A stretch of DNA of 64,000 nt from Aequitasia blattaphilus (GTDB lineage: Bacteria; Bacillota; Clostridia; Lachnospirales; Lachnospiraceae), in contig NZ_JAMXOD010000001.1 of the NCBI RefSeq assembly GCF_024721305.1, positions 223,830-287,829 of the forward strand. Direction: 5' to 3'. The number at the start of each line of letters is the position of its first letter. Within the stretch, counting starts at the first letter, position 1. Shown here piece by piece: positions 45,797 through 55,820 of this stretch. The notes below the pieces were generated by a model. It had not been told where the DNA came from. It saw only the letters and a program-made list of their open reading frames with translations, and did not search any database. The translations under genes were made by a program, and so were the position numbers.

Positions 45797-46731
45797 TGAA
45801 CTTGAAGGGGAAAAGTTTACTTACATTAAAGGATTTTAATCGTGAAGAAATCGAATACCTGGTGGATCTTGCCAAAGAGCTAAAAGATAAGAAGAAAGCC
45901 GGAATCAAAGGGGAAGCTTTAGCAGGGAAAAACATTGCCCTGATTTTTGAAAAACCATCCACCAGAACGCGATGTGCATTTACAGTGGCGGCAGCAGATG
46001 AAGGAGCCAACCCTACGTATCTGGCAGGAAGTGAAATTCAGCTTGGACATAAGGAAAGTGTGGAAGATACAGCAAAAGTCCTTGGAAGGATGTTTGATGC
46101 AATTGAATTCCGTGGATTTAAACAAAGTGATGTGGAAGGACTGGCAAAACATAGTGGAGTACCGGTTTATAACGGTTTGACAGATGATTTTCACCCGACA
46201 CAAGTTTTGGCTGATTTGCTTACAATGAAAGAACAGTTCGGAAAGCTGGAAGGATTGAATTTTGTTTACCTGGGAGATGGCCGTAATAATATGGCGAACT
46301 CTTTGATGATAGGACTTCTAAAGACGGGAGTAAATGTGGCAATTGTTGCACCAAAATCTTTGTGGCCTGAAGAAGATTTGGTTGAAATTTGTAAAGGCTA
46401 TGCAAGGGAGACAGGAGCGGCGCTTACGATTACAGATGATGTAGAGGCTGTAAAAAATGCGGATGTTCTTTACACAGACGTATGGGTATCTATGGGAGAA
46501 GAAGAGAAGGCAAAGGAAAGAGTGGATTTGCTTCGCCCTTATCAGATTAATAAAGAGATGATGGAACGCACAGGAAATTCCGGGACTATTTTTATGCACT
46601 GTTTACCAGCGGTAAAAGGAAACGAGGTAACAGAAGAAGTTTTTGACAGCAAAGCCTCTGTCGTATTTGATGAAGCGGAAAACCGGCTTCACACAATCAA
46701 AGCAGTTATGGTTGCAACGCTAGGAGAATAA
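45796..46731 (+). CDS. argF: Ornithine carbamoyltransferase
   Basis: A 311-residue trimeric transferase making citrulline from ornithine and carbamoyl phosphate. FEKPSTRTR binds carbamoyl phosphate, the FHPTQ block is intact and FMHCLPA carries the ornithine-binding Cys. It could serve arginine synthesis or catabolism; no other arg or arc gene is near, so its membership in this run looks like positional history rather than pathway. Confidence 0.95.
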   Translation: MNLKGKSLLTLKDFNREEIEYLVDLAKELKDKKKAGIKGEALAGKNIALIFEKPSTRTRCAFTVAAADEGANPTYLAGSEIQLGHKESVEDTAKVLGRMFDAIEFRGFKQSDVEGLAKHSGVPVYNGLTDDFHPTQVLADLLTMKEQFGKLEGLNFVYLGDGRNNMANSLMIGLLKTGVNVAIVAPKSLWPEEDLVEICKGYARETGAALTITDDVEAVKNADVLYTDVWVSMGEEEKAKERVDLLRPYQINKEMMERTGNSGTIFMHCLPAVKGNEVTEEVFDSKASVVFDEAENRLHTIKAVMVATLGE

Positions 46732-46732
46732 C

Positions 46733-47716
46733 ATGAAATCTGAAATTCTAAGGATGCTGAAAGAGTGCTCTGGTCATTTGTCAGGGCAGGAATTAAGTGA
46801 GCATTTTAATGTTTCCAGAACTGCAGTTTGGAAAGCGATTGAGCAGCTGAAAAAAGAAGGGCATGAAATAGAAGGAGTCAAAAACAAGGGATATCACCTG
46901 ATTCAAAAGGGAGATATCCTAAGTAAGGCTGAGCTGGAAAGCCAGTTGGCAATGGGAGAAAAGGCTATTTCCGTTCATTTTTTTAATGAAGTTGATTCCA
47001 CAAATACCATAGGAAAAAAGTTAGCGGAAGAGGATAAAGAGAAGGAAATGACTCTTATTGTTGCTGACAGTCAGATTCAGGGAAAAGGTAGACGTGGCCG
47101 TTCTTGGGATTCTCCTAAGAAAAGCAATATTTATATGAGTCTTCTTTTATACCCCTCATTTTCGCCGGATCTTGCGCCGATGCTGACTCACGTAATGGCA
47201 ATTAGCGTAGCAGAGGGAATTGAAGCAGTCACCAGCTTATCCACAAAAATAAAATGGCCAAATGATATTATTGTCGAGAAAAAAAAGGTCTGTGGCATTC
47301 TTACAGAGATGAGTGCCCAGGTGGATTACATCAACTATGTGGTGGTTGGAGTGGGAATTAATGTAAATCAAAAAGACTTTCCTGAGGAGATTAAGGAAAA
47401 AGCAACCTCTCTTGCACTGTCTGGAGGAGAAGAGGTAAAGCGTTCCCTTTTAATTGCAAGAATCCTGGAAGGATTTGAAAAGAACTATCGTATTTTTTTG
47501 GAAACGAAGGATTTGTCAAAGCTTCGTAATGTATATGAAAAGCATCTGATTAATATTGGGGAAAAGGTTCGAATTGTTGAGGGTGACCATGGTTATGTGG
47601 CAACAGGATTGGGAATTTCGGATCAAGGGGAGCTAAAGATTAGAAAAGAAGATGGAACTTTTGCCAACATTTATGCCGGAGAAGTTTCCGTTCGAGGAGT
47701 GTATGGATATGTATGA
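46733..47716 (+). CDS. birA: Bifunctional biotin ligase / biotin operon repressor
   Basis: A 327-residue protein: an N-terminal winged helix-turn-helix (SGQELSEHFNVSRTAVWKAI), the ligase domain with the biotinyl-AMP loop GKGRRGRSWDSP and KWPNDI, and a C-terminal SH3-like domain. The HTH implies it also represses biotin genes. It starts 1 base after argF. Confidence 0.93.
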   Translation: MKSEILRMLKECSGHLSGQELSEHFNVSRTAVWKAIEQLKKEGHEIEGVKNKGYHLIQKGDILSKAELESQLAMGEKAISVHFFNEVDSTNTIGKKLAEEDKEKEMTLIVADSQIQGKGRRGRSWDSPKKSNIYMSLLLYPSFSPDLAPMLTHVMAISVAEGIEAVTSLSTKIKWPNDIIVEKKKVCGILTEMSAQVDYINYVVVGVGINVNQKDFPEEIKEKATSLALSGGEEVKRSLLIARILEGFEKNYRIFLETKDLSKLRNVYEKHLINIGEKVRIVEGDHGYVATGLGISDQGELKIRKEDGTFANIYAGEVSVRGVYGYV

Positions 47717-48044
47717 TGAAAAGGTTGTCTTGTGTGGTGCCAATTCTTACGAAGTGAAATATTATTTCAATCCTGAATTTGATGCTTTGCCGGATCAGAT
47801 TAAAGAGGAATTAAGGGTTCTTTGTGTGCTTTACGTAAATGATGTGGGTGGTATATTAACCATTGTCTTTGATGAGAATGGGGAACTACAGTTGGAAGTT
47901 TCTTCCACAGAGGGAGATCCCATGTTTGATGAAATTGGTAGCAGGCTTAAGATTAAGGAAATACAAGAAAAACATCAGGATCTTTTACAGTCCTTGCAAA
48001 TGTTTTACAAAGTATTTATGGGAGGAGATAAGGAATGTTACTAG
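47709..48044 (+). CDS. Hypothetical protein between birA and coaX (DUF6145-like)
   Basis: A 111-residue soluble protein (MYDEKVVLCGANSYEVKYYF) with no membrane segment. It resembles DUF6145 proteins of Lachnospiraceae, a match I recall rather than can test. GAGGAG at 47694-47699 fits the ATG at 47709 (9 bases) better than the one at 47703. It overlaps birA by 8 bases and coaX by 10, so it is expressed with them. Function unknown. Confidence 0.65.
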   Translation: MYDEKVVLCGANSYEVKYYFNPEFDALPDQIKEELRVLCVLYVNDVGGILTIVFDENGELQLEVSSTEGDPMFDEIGSRLKIKEIQEKHQDLLQSLQMFYKVFMGGDKECY

Positions 48045-48805
48045 TTGTAGACGTAGGAAACACAAACATCACCATTGGAATATTTAATAAAGACAAGTTA
48101 ATAGGAACTGTGCGTATGACGACAAAAGCGCAGAGAACATCGGATGAGTTTGGTGTTGATTTAATAAGCATGGTAGAAGGTCAAGGGTTAAAAATCGAGG
48201 ATATCAGTCACGTGATTCTTGCTTCTGTAGTGCCGGATGTTATGCACTCTTTAGGAAGTGCTTTTATTAAGTATTTCAACAAAAAACCCTTTGTCGTTTC
48301 AGCAGGAACAAAAACAGGTATCCGTATTGCGACGGAAAATCCAAAGCAGGTTGGGCCGGATCGGATTGTAGATGCTGTGGCAGCCTATGTTCTTCATGGT
48401 GGACCTGTAATTGTGGTAGACTTTGGGACTGCCACTACCTATGATTTGGTGGGGCCAAAGGGGACATTTGAAGCAGCAATAACTGCTCCGGGAATTCGAA
48501 CATCTGCTAAGGCAATGTGGGCTGAGGCAGCTATGCTTCCAGCAATTGAGCTGAAAAAACCGGAATCAATCCTGGCAAGGGAAACCATTACCAGTATGCA
48601 GGCAGGGATTGTGTACGGGCAAATTGGTCAAACGGAGTATATTATTAATCAGATGAAAATTGAATCAGGATATGAGAATGTGAAGGTTGTGGCGACAGGA
48701 GGTCTGGGCTCGATTATTTATAAGGAAACAGAGTGTATTGATGTGTACGATTCACAACTCACATTGAAAGGTTTGAAAATCATTTTTGATAAGAATCATA
48801 AGTAA
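48035..48805 (+). CDS. coaX: Type III pantothenate kinase
   Basis: A 256-residue ASKHA-fold kinase for the first step of coenzyme A synthesis. VVDVGNTNITIGIF is the phosphate loop, GPDRIVDAVAAY and VDFGTATTYDLV are the pantothenate and catalytic motifs. AGGAGATAAGGA precedes the ATG. Full length. Confidence 0.95.
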   Translation: MLLVVDVGNTNITIGIFNKDKLIGTVRMTTKAQRTSDEFGVDLISMVEGQGLKIEDISHVILASVVPDVMHSLGSAFIKYFNKKPFVVSAGTKTGIRIATENPKQVGPDRIVDAVAAYVLHGGPVIVVDFGTATTYDLVGPKGTFEAAITAPGIRTSAKAMWAEAAMLPAIELKKPESILARETITSMQAGIVYGQIGQTEYIINQMKIESGYENVKVVATGGLGSIIYKETECIDVYDSQLTLKGLKIIFDKNHK

Positions 48806-48814
48806 GGAAGAATA

Positions 48815-49777
48815 ATGAAAATTGGAAATGTAGAACTAAAAAATCCATATATTCTCGCACCAATGGCAGGGGTTAGTGACCTGCCATTTCGTTGCATTTG
48901 TAATGACATGGGAGCAGGACTTTTGTCCATGGAGATGGTAAGTGCCCAGGCTCTTCTTTATCGCAATAAAAACACAGAGGGTCTTTTGGAAATTCACCCA
49001 AAGGAACATCCGGTCTCTTTGCAGCTTTTTGGTTCAAAGCCAGAGGTCATCAGTGAAGCAGCCAAGAGGATAGAGGACAGGGATTTCCAAATATTGGATA
49101 TTAATATGGGATGCCCAGTCCCTAAAATTGTAAAAAATGGTGAAGGTTCCGCTCTTATGAAAAACCCAAAGCTTGTTTATGAAATTGTGAGACAGACAGT
49201 AAATGCTATTCAGAAGCCTGTAACAGTTAAAATTCGTAAGGGCTTTAATGAGAATCAAATTAATGCAGTTGAGATAGCGAAAATTGTTGAAGAAGCAGGT
49301 GCAAAAGCAATTAGTGTTCATGGGAGGACGAGAGAGGAGTACTATAGCGGAAAGGCAGACTGGGATATTATTAGACAGGTGAAAGAGGGAGTATCGATAC
49401 CGGTAATAGGGAATGGAGATGTGACCTCTCCCCAGAAGGCAAAAGAGATGATGGAGCTGACTGGTTGTGATGGTGTAATGATCGGGAGATACGCACGAGG
49501 AAACCCGTGGATTTTTCGAGATTGCCTGAGCTATGAAAAGAATGGAACGGTACCTGAGCGGCCGAGTCTTCAGGAGATAAAGGAGGTTATGCTTTATCAT
49601 GGGAAGCTGCAGCTGGAGTATAAGGGAGAATATATTGGAATCAGAGAAATGAGGAAGCACGTTGCATGGTATACTAAGGGATTGAAAGGCTCTGCCAAAA
49701 TCCGTGATCAAATCAATCATGTAACAACTTATGAGGACCTGAAAAGAACAATCGATCAGATAGGATATTGCAATTGA
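48815..49777 (+). CDS. dusB: tRNA-dihydrouridine synthase
   Basis: A 320-residue FMN-dependent TIM-barrel enzyme reducing uridine in tRNA. LAPMAGVSDLPFR, the catalytic Cys in NMGCPVPKIVKNGEGSALMK (20 residues) and SVHGRTREEYYSG are typical. Last gene of the 13-gene run; the greA promoter overlaps its stop codon. Confidence 0.93.
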   Translation: MKIGNVELKNPYILAPMAGVSDLPFRCICNDMGAGLLSMEMVSAQALLYRNKNTEGLLEIHPKEHPVSLQLFGSKPEVISEAAKRIEDRDFQILDINMGCPVPKIVKNGEGSALMKNPKLVYEIVRQTVNAIQKPVTVKIRKGFNENQINAVEIAKIVEEAGAKAISVHGRTREEYYSGKADWDIIRQVKEGVSIPVIGNGDVTSPQKAKEMMELTGCDGVMIGRYARGNPWIFRDCLSYEKNGTVPERPSLQEIKEVMLYHGKLQLEYKGEYIGIREMRKHVAWYTKGLKGSAKIRDQINHVTTYEDLKRTIDQIGYCN

Positions 49778-49802
49778 CATGAGTTGCAATATCATGTATA
49801 AT
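49774..49802 (+). promoter_or_regulatory. Consensus sigma-A promoter for greA
   Basis: TTGACA (49774-49779) and TATAAT (49797-49802) both match consensus fully with a 17-base spacer. The -35 overlaps the end of dusB. Confidence 0.85.
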
Positions 49803-49861
49803 GATGAAATTGTGAAAGTATCTTTGTTATAAAAAATTTTAAATGTGAGGAGCGTTAAGAT

Positions 49862-50344
49862 ATGGAAGCAAAAAAAGTCATATTAACATACGCAGGATTA
49901 ACATCTTTAGAAGAGGAATTAGAGCATCTAAAGGTAGTAAAACGTAAAGAAGTAGCAGGAAAAATTCGAGAAGCAAGAGAGCAAGGCGATCTTTCGGAAA
50001 ATGCAGAATACGATGCGGCAAAGGATGAGCAAAGAGACATTGAAGCTCGTATTGAGCATATAGAGAAAATTCTGAAAAACGCTGAAGTTGTTGTGGAAGA
50101 TGAAGTGGACTACGACCAGATTAATGTTGGGTGTAAGGTATTAGTTCATGATATCACTTTCGATGAAAATATCGAATATAAAATTGTGGGGTCTACAGAG
50201 GCAAACAGCCTGGAAGGAAAGATTTCCAATGAATCTCCTGTTGGACAGGCACTGCTTGGTAAAAAGACAGGTGATGTAGTAGATGTTGAGACACAGGCAG
50301 GAATTATGCAATACAAAGTATTAGAAATAGGTCCGTCAATCTAA
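49862..50344 (+). CDS. greA: Transcript cleavage factor GreA
   Basis: A 160-residue factor with the N-terminal coiled coil (LTSLEEELEHLKVVKRKE, then ENAEYDAAKDEQ with the acidic tip residues) and the C-terminal FKBP-like domain. It rescues backtracked RNA polymerase. TGAGGAGCG precedes the ATG. Served by a consensus promoter. Confidence 0.95.
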   Translation: MEAKKVILTYAGLTSLEEELEHLKVVKRKEVAGKIREAREQGDLSENAEYDAAKDEQRDIEARIEHIEKILKNAEVVVEDEVDYDQINVGCKVLVHDITFDENIEYKIVGSTEANSLEGKISNESPVGQALLGKKTGDVVDVETQAGIMQYKVLEIGPSI

Positions 50345-50376
50345 GGACAAGGATAAGAATTGGAATAGGAATACAA

Positions 50377-50437
50377 AGGGAGCTGTTGCAGAATCAAAGA
50401 ACCCTGATTTCAGGGGGATTTTGCCACAGCCTTATTT
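50377..50437 (+). terminator. Hairpin between greA and lysS
   Basis: GCTGTTGCAGAATC pairs with GATTTTGCCACAGC, enclosing a second stem CCCTG/CAGGG. TTATTT follows. Probable terminator or attenuator; the T-tract is short. Confidence 0.6.
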
Positions 50438-50460
50438 AACGATATATAGGAGGTAAGGAA

Positions 50461-51951
50461 ATGGGAAATAATCAACAAAATCAGGAACCAGATTTAAATC
50501 AATTGAGAAAGGTCAGAAGAGAGAAATTAAAAGAGCTTCAGGACCAGAATAAAAACCCATTTGAAATCACGAAATATGATGTAACTGCTCATGCAGCAGA
50601 AATCAAAGCTAATTACGATGAAATGGAAGGCAAACAGGTATCAATTGCCGGTCGTATCATGCAAAAAAGAGTGATGGGAAAAGCTTCCTTTTGTAATGTG
50701 TTAGACCAAAGTGGAAATATTCAGTCTTATGTAGCCAGAGACTCTCTGGGAGAAGATGCATATAAGGCTTTTAAGAGAATGGATATTGGAGATATTGTGG
50801 GAATTACTGGAGAAGTATTTACCACGAAAATGGGTGAGATTTCCATTCATGCAGAAAAGGTAGAGCTTCTTTCGAAGAGTCTGCAGATTCTTCCGGAAAA
50901 GTTCCATGGATTAACGGATCGGGATTTACGTTATCGCCAGAGATATGTGGATCTTATTATGAATACGGATGTAAGGGAAACCTTTATTAACCGCTCAAAG
51001 ATTATCAGTTCTATTCGCAGATACTTAGATGCACAGGGATTTTTAGAGGTTGAGACGCCTATGCTTGTAGAGAATGCAGGTGGAGCAGCAGCAAGGCCTT
51101 TTGAGACCCATTTTAATGCTTTAAGTGAGGACTTCAAACTTCGTATTTCTTTAGAGCTGTATCTAAAGAGATTGATTGTAGGAGGTCTTGAAAAGGTCTA
51201 TGAAATCGGACGTGTATTCCGTAATGAAGGGTTGGATACGAGACACAATCCTGAGTTCACTCTCATGGAGCTGTATCAGGCTTATACGGATTACCACGGT
51301 ATGATGGACTTGACAGAAAATATGTACCGCCATGTGGCGCAAGAGGTTCTTGGAACTACGAAAATTGTTTACAATGGCGTAGAGATGGATTTAGGAAAAC
51401 CTTTTGAGCGAATTACCATGATAGATGCTGTGAAGAAATATGCCAATATTGATTGGAACACAGTTGAAACAACTGAAGATGCAGTTGCTTTGGCAAAGAA
51501 GCATCATATTGAGGTAGAAAAAAGACATAAAAAGGGTGATATTCTGTCTTTGTTTTTTGAGGAATTTGCAGAAGAACATTTGATTCAGCCTACCTTTGTT
51601 ATGGATCATCCAATTGAGATTTCGCCTCTTACAAAGAAGATTCCAGAAAATGAGGATTACGTTGAGCGTTTTGAGTTCTTTATGAATGGTTGGGAGATGG
51701 CGAATGCATACTCTGAGCTGAATGACCCAATTGATCAAAGAGAGAGGTTCAAAGCACAAGAAGAGTTGCTTGCACAAGGAGATGATGAGGCGAATACTAC
51801 CGATGAAGATTTCTTAAATGCATTGGAAATTGGAATGCCGCCAACAGGTGGAATCGGTTTTGGAATTGACAGAATGTGTATGCTTTTAACAGATTCACAG
51901 GCGATTCGAGATGTGTTGTTATTCCCTACGATGAAGAGCATTGATAAGTAA
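50461..51951 (+). CDS. lysS: Lysyl-tRNA synthetase, class II
   Basis: A 496-residue synthetase: OB-fold anticodon domain (~60-160) and class II catalytic core with motif 1 (FLEVETPMLV), motif 2 (YEIGRVFRNEGLDTRHNPEFT, in parts) and motif 3 (GFGIDRMCMLL). AGGAGGTAAGGAA precedes the ATG. No T-box leader is visible. Confidence 0.97.
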   Translation: MGNNQQNQEPDLNQLRKVRREKLKELQDQNKNPFEITKYDVTAHAAEIKANYDEMEGKQVSIAGRIMQKRVMGKASFCNVLDQSGNIQSYVARDSLGEDAYKAFKRMDIGDIVGITGEVFTTKMGEISIHAEKVELLSKSLQILPEKFHGLTDRDLRYRQRYVDLIMNTDVRETFINRSKIISSIRRYLDAQGFLEVETPMLVENAGGAAARPFETHFNALSEDFKLRISLELYLKRLIVGGLEKVYEIGRVFRNEGLDTRHNPEFTLMELYQAYTDYHGMMDLTENMYRHVAQEVLGTTKIVYNGVEMDLGKPFERITMIDAVKKYANIDWNTVETTEDAVALAKKHHIEVEKRHKKGDILSLFFEEFAEEHLIQPTFVMDHPIEISPLTKKIPENEDYVERFEFFMNGWEMANAYSELNDPIDQRERFKAQEELLAQGDDEANTTDEDFLNALEIGMPPTGGIGFGIDRMCMLLTDSQAIRDVLLFPTMKSIDK

Positions 51952-52001
51952 AAGTATTTTGATGTAGATAGAAGATAGTTAAAGGATAATTGGGGAATTA
52001 T

Positions 52002-53381
52002 ATGGCAATTGTGAAAAAAATCAGCGTGAGTTTTTTGGTTATACTGATTGTACAATTACTTTCCATACAAGTGATGGCAGAAGAGAGTACAGCGGAGGGT
52101 AGTATTCCTGTTCTGGAACTGGAAATTGATAGTCGGGGAGAGACAGATCAATTTGCGGCTACAGTAGAAGGAACTACGAAAACCTTGGCAAAAGGTGAAT
52201 TAATTAATCTAAACGGCAATCATGATTATACAACAAAAAAAGATGATATTTGCCTGAAATTAGAACAGAAGAGCGAATTACTGGGAGTGGGAGAAAGTGA
52301 TACTTATCTCCTTCTTGGTGGTGCCAAAGATAAATCCTTAATTCGTAATTATTTGGGTTATCGTATTGCACAGAAAACAAATGAAGATGCCCCACAGATA
52401 AGACTCGTGGAATTAGTGATTCAACAAGGAAAAAAGGAATCCTATCAAGGGGTTTATTTGTTGGTAGAAAAGAAAAATGAAATAGATAAGCTGGAGTTTG
52501 AACAAGGCGAAAGCCCAATAGGCTTGGAAATAGAAACTTATCGTACTCAAAACTATGAGGAAGATGGGGAATTAGCACTATCCCCCATCTTAGGAAAAGA
52601 ATGGAAACAAGAGTACGAAGAGTATATTTCGAGGCTTTCTTATGGTGAGCAGGTTTTATATTCAGATAACTATAAAGTGTTTTATGAATATAAGGAAATG
52701 TTTGACGTGACTTCTTTTATTGATTCTTTTATAATTGAAGAATTAATGTCAAATTATGGAGAAATAAAAAGCGGAAATTATGGATACAGCCTGGAAACAG
52801 AAAAAATTACCTCTGAACCGTTGTGGCGATTTGATGAAGCAATAGACAATGAACGAGTACCCTTTGAGTTAGAGGTAGATGAGGAAGATGCTGACGCAGA
52901 AGAAGAGGAACTCCTTCCTTTTACGCGGTCTGGATATTATGAGCAATTCTTTAAGAGTCCGGAGTTTATCCGAAGTATGCAGGAGCGCTATCACGAGCTT
53001 CGGGATAAGGGGCTTACGGAGAAGTGGTTAGAGCAACAGGTGGAGTCTGCTGCGGAACAGGTTTCGGAAGCAAAAGACCGGGATTGGGAAAGATGGAATG
53101 ATTACAAAGGTCATGTGCTACAGCCTTTAGAAGTAGAAAATGGTGCTGGGGAGAGTGTTTTACTTTCTAGACAGACAGAGGACTATGACGCAGAGATTTT
53201 AAAGATAAAGACAAACTTACGAAATAAAAATCTGGATATGGGAATTGGATTTGCTAATTTTGATTTTAGTGATCAAGCTGTTAGTCACGAGGTGGTTTTA
53301 AACTCGAATCCTATCTGGCTTCTTGTTTTTTTGGTGGCTTTTTTTCTACTAATCCGATTTGTTCGAAAATATGGAGTGTAG
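52002..53381 (+). CDS. CotH-like protein, membrane anchored
   Basis: A 459-residue exported protein with an N-terminal signal peptide (VSFLVILIVQLLSIQVMA) and a C-terminal membrane helix (NPIWLLVFLVAFFLLIRF). The middle resembles the CotH kinase-like domain: LIRNYLGYRIAQ, YQGVYLLVEKKNEID and EPLWRFDEAIDN, the last matching the W-D...D catalytic segment loosely. CotH proteins are atypical protein kinases, best known from spore coats; a copy next to a polysaccharide synthase is a recurrent arrangement in Clostridia to my recollection. First gene of the surface-polymer operon, 17 bases before the glycosyltransferase. Confidence 0.75.
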   Translation: MAIVKKISVSFLVILIVQLLSIQVMAEESTAEGSIPVLELEIDSRGETDQFAATVEGTTKTLAKGELINLNGNHDYTTKKDDICLKLEQKSELLGVGESDTYLLLGGAKDKSLIRNYLGYRIAQKTNEDAPQIRLVELVIQQGKKESYQGVYLLVEKKNEIDKLEFEQGESPIGLEIETYRTQNYEEDGELALSPILGKEWKQEYEEYISRLSYGEQVLYSDNYKVFYEYKEMFDVTSFIDSFIIEELMSNYGEIKSGNYGYSLETEKITSEPLWRFDEAIDNERVPFELEVDEEDADAEEEELLPFTRSGYYEQFFKSPEFIRSMQERYHELRDKGLTEKWLEQQVESAAEQVSEAKDRDWERWNDYKGHVLQPLEVENGAGESVLLSRQTEDYDAEILKIKTNLRNKNLDMGIGFANFDFSDQAVSHEVVLNSNPIWLLVFLVAFFLLIRFVRKYGV

Positions 53382-53398
53382 AAAGGATGTGATTAAGC

Positions 53399-55792
53399 AT
53401 GAGTGCAGGTAGTGAATTAAGAAAAAGAATACCGTACAAAAGAACACCGTATAAACGATGGCCGTTAAAGGGTGTTACGAAACATATTTCAATCAGACAC
53501 AAGATTTTACTTTACCTTACAATGGCAGTAGTATTTATTTATTTGGGATGGCGGATTTTCTTTACGATGCCCTTTCGATTTGGCCTTTTATCCAGTATAC
53601 TGGGAATTATTTTGCTTTTAGCCGAAATGGCTTCTTTTACGGTAACACTCTCGAACTTTCGTGAGGCAACCCATTACGTAGTGCCTTACCTTCCACCGAT
53701 ACCGGAAGATTGGTATCCGGAGGTTGACGTGTTTGTGACAACCCATAACGAAGAGGTAGAGCTTCTTTACAGAACATTAAATGGCTGTACTTTTATGGAG
53801 TATCCTGATAAGAGCAAAGTCCATATTTGGCTGTGCGACGATAATAACCGGCAGGAAATGAAGGATTTGGCAGATAGTTTAGGTGTAGGCTATATCGGCA
53901 TGGAAGAAAAAAACAAACATGCTAAGGCAGGAAATCTAAACAATGCACTGAACAAGACATCAGCACCCTTGGTGGTTACCTTTGATGCAGACATGATTCC
54001 AAAAGAAGAATTCTTGACCAAGATAGTACCTTACTTCTTTCTTCCGAAAATGGAAGTGGATGAGGAGGGAACGTGGCGAATATTAGAAGAAGATGAAATA
54101 GATGAAGAATACAAGATTGGGTTTATTCAATCACCACAAAGCTTCTATAATCCTGATTTATTTCAATATAACTTATATTCGGAACGAAACATTCCGAATG
54201 AGCAAGACTATTTCTTTACCCAAGTAAACGTCGCAAAGAACAATGACAACATATCATCTTATGCAGGTTCAAATACAATGCTTTCAAGAGAAGCATTGGA
54301 AACAGTCGGAGGATTTGCATGGGAAAGTATCACAGAGGACTTCTTAACCGGATTAATGATTTTACAGGCAGGATACCGAAATCTTGCAATACCAGATCAA
54401 TTGGCTCATGGACTTTGCCCGGAAACAATAAGTTCTTTCGTATCTCAAAGAGATCGCTGGACGAGAGGTAATATTCAATGTTTCCGTCTGGTTCGGGTTT
54501 GGACATCAAGAACGTTGAATTTTTGGCAGAAATTTGAACTAACAGGTTCTTTGTGTTATTGGTTTGGTTTCTTAGGAAGACTGGTTTTTATTTTAAGCCC
54601 GATTATTGCCGTTTTATTTAAGGTGCAGTTGGTAAATACTACGATTTTTCACGCATTTATATTTAGCTTACCAGTTTATGTACTGTACTATTTTTCGACG
54701 AGAATTCTATCGGATAATACACGATCGAATCACTGGTCTCATGTGGTGGACACGATAATGGCACCATATTTGTCCATGCCGGCAATCCTTGAAACAATAG
54801 GGTTTAAGCAAAAGAAATTTGTTGTTACTGATAAAAGTAAATCAAAAGATATTCAGCAATGGAGGAAATTTCTTTATACGATTCCTCATGCATTATTATT
54901 AATTCTCAATCTGATAACGGTAGCTTTTATTCTGTATCAAAGTATTACAACTACCGGATTATACAATCCAATTGTTTTATTCTGGCTTTTATCAGGAACA
55001 AAGGATTTGATTTTTGCAATCTTTTTTATGATGGGAAGAACGAATTATCGTAATGCAGAGCGTTATTATGTGAAAATGCCAGTTACGGTTCGAAGCAATG
55101 ATTTAACCCATGAAGGGGAAACAGCAGATATTTCCCATACCGGTATGTCAGTTGTATTTTCTCAACCAATTAATTCCCGTCCCGACTCGATTGTAGAGAT
55201 AACGGTGGGAAATGAAGAGTACAGTGCGACGATGAAATGCCGTGTAGCAAACGTTAACCGGCGGCCGGATGATGCCGGCGGCGGATATAAATATGGATTT
55301 ATTATTGAAGATATAGATGAAGAAAATAAACGCCAGTTTTACCAGATTGTTTACAACCGAGCGCACCCTCTACCAAAGACTTTCAAAAAAAGCAGCAGCG
55401 TTTTTGATGATGTCCGGACAAATATTCAAAGACGTACAAAGAAAACGGTGCGTAATTATCGAAAAATGCCTCGCTTTATCGTAGATATGCCATTTCGGAT
55501 AGATGGTGGAAGCCAAGGAGTGTTAATGGATTTTAACTATGAGTTTGCGAAACTAAAAATGGCGGATAAAGTAGAACCGACGGATATCATAACGTTAGAA
55601 TGGGAGGGCAAATTAAAGCTTATATTGACCCCAGCTTCGAACAGTGAAATCCAAGATCTGTATCAAGTAATTAATTATAAAGAGCTTTTAGGAGATGCTG
55701 CCTTTATCCCCCTGGTAGAAAAATGGCAGGGGATGAATCAGCGTGGAGAAGCGAATAAACCGATAGGAACCGGTGTGATTACTCAGATTTAG
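53399..55792 (+). CDS. Cellulose-synthase-like GT2 with C-terminal PilZ domain
   Basis: A 797-residue processive family 2 glycosyltransferase. Catalytic residues are visible: Asp196-Ala-Asp198, Thr-Glu313-Asp314 and Gln350-Arg-Asp-Arg353-Trp354. Two helices precede and about six follow the GT domain, forming the export channel. A PilZ domain follows with both c-di-GMP contacts, Arg551-xxx-Arg555 and Asp577-Ile-Ser-His-Thr-Gly582. A second, degenerate PilZ-like stretch begins near residue 690 (RKMPR). As in BcsA, c-di-GMP should switch on synthesis. The polymer could be cellulose or another beta-glucan; no BcsB or endoglucanase is adjacent. Confidence 0.9.
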   Translation: MSAGSELRKRIPYKRTPYKRWPLKGVTKHISIRHKILLYLTMAVVFIYLGWRIFFTMPFRFGLLSSILGIILLLAEMASFTVTLSNFREATHYVVPYLPPIPEDWYPEVDVFVTTHNEEVELLYRTLNGCTFMEYPDKSKVHIWLCDDNNRQEMKDLADSLGVGYIGMEEKNKHAKAGNLNNALNKTSAPLVVTFDADMIPKEEFLTKIVPYFFLPKMEVDEEGTWRILEEDEIDEEYKIGFIQSPQSFYNPDLFQYNLYSERNIPNEQDYFFTQVNVAKNNDNISSYAGSNTMLSREALETVGGFAWESITEDFLTGLMILQAGYRNLAIPDQLAHGLCPETISSFVSQRDRWTRGNIQCFRLVRVWTSRTLNFWQKFELTGSLCYWFGFLGRLVFILSPIIAVLFKVQLVNTTIFHAFIFSLPVYVLYYFSTRILSDNTRSNHWSHVVDTIMAPYLSMPAILETIGFKQKKFVVTDKSKSKDIQQWRKFLYTIPHALLLILNLITVAFILYQSITTTGLYNPIVLFWLLSGTKDLIFAIFFMMGRTNYRNAERYYVKMPVTVRSNDLTHEGETADISHTGMSVVFSQPINSRPDSIVEITVGNEEYSATMKCRVANVNRRPDDAGGGYKYGFIIEDIDEENKRQFYQIVYNRAHPLPKTFKKSSSVFDDVRTNIQRRTKKTVRNYRKMPRFIVDMPFRIDGGSQGVLMDFNYEFAKLKMADKVEPTDIITLEWEGKLKLILTPASNSEIQDLYQVINYKELLGDAAFIPLVEKWQGMNQRGEANKPIGTGVITQI

Positions 55793-55820
55793 AAGGGATG
55801 ACCGGATAAAGGACTAAAAT

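Noticed and set aside
49034-49795. 253-codon minus-strand ORF opposite dusB
   Set aside because: It is antisense to a clear tRNA-dihydrouridine synthase and its translation shows low-complexity Leu/Ser/Cys content without motifs.
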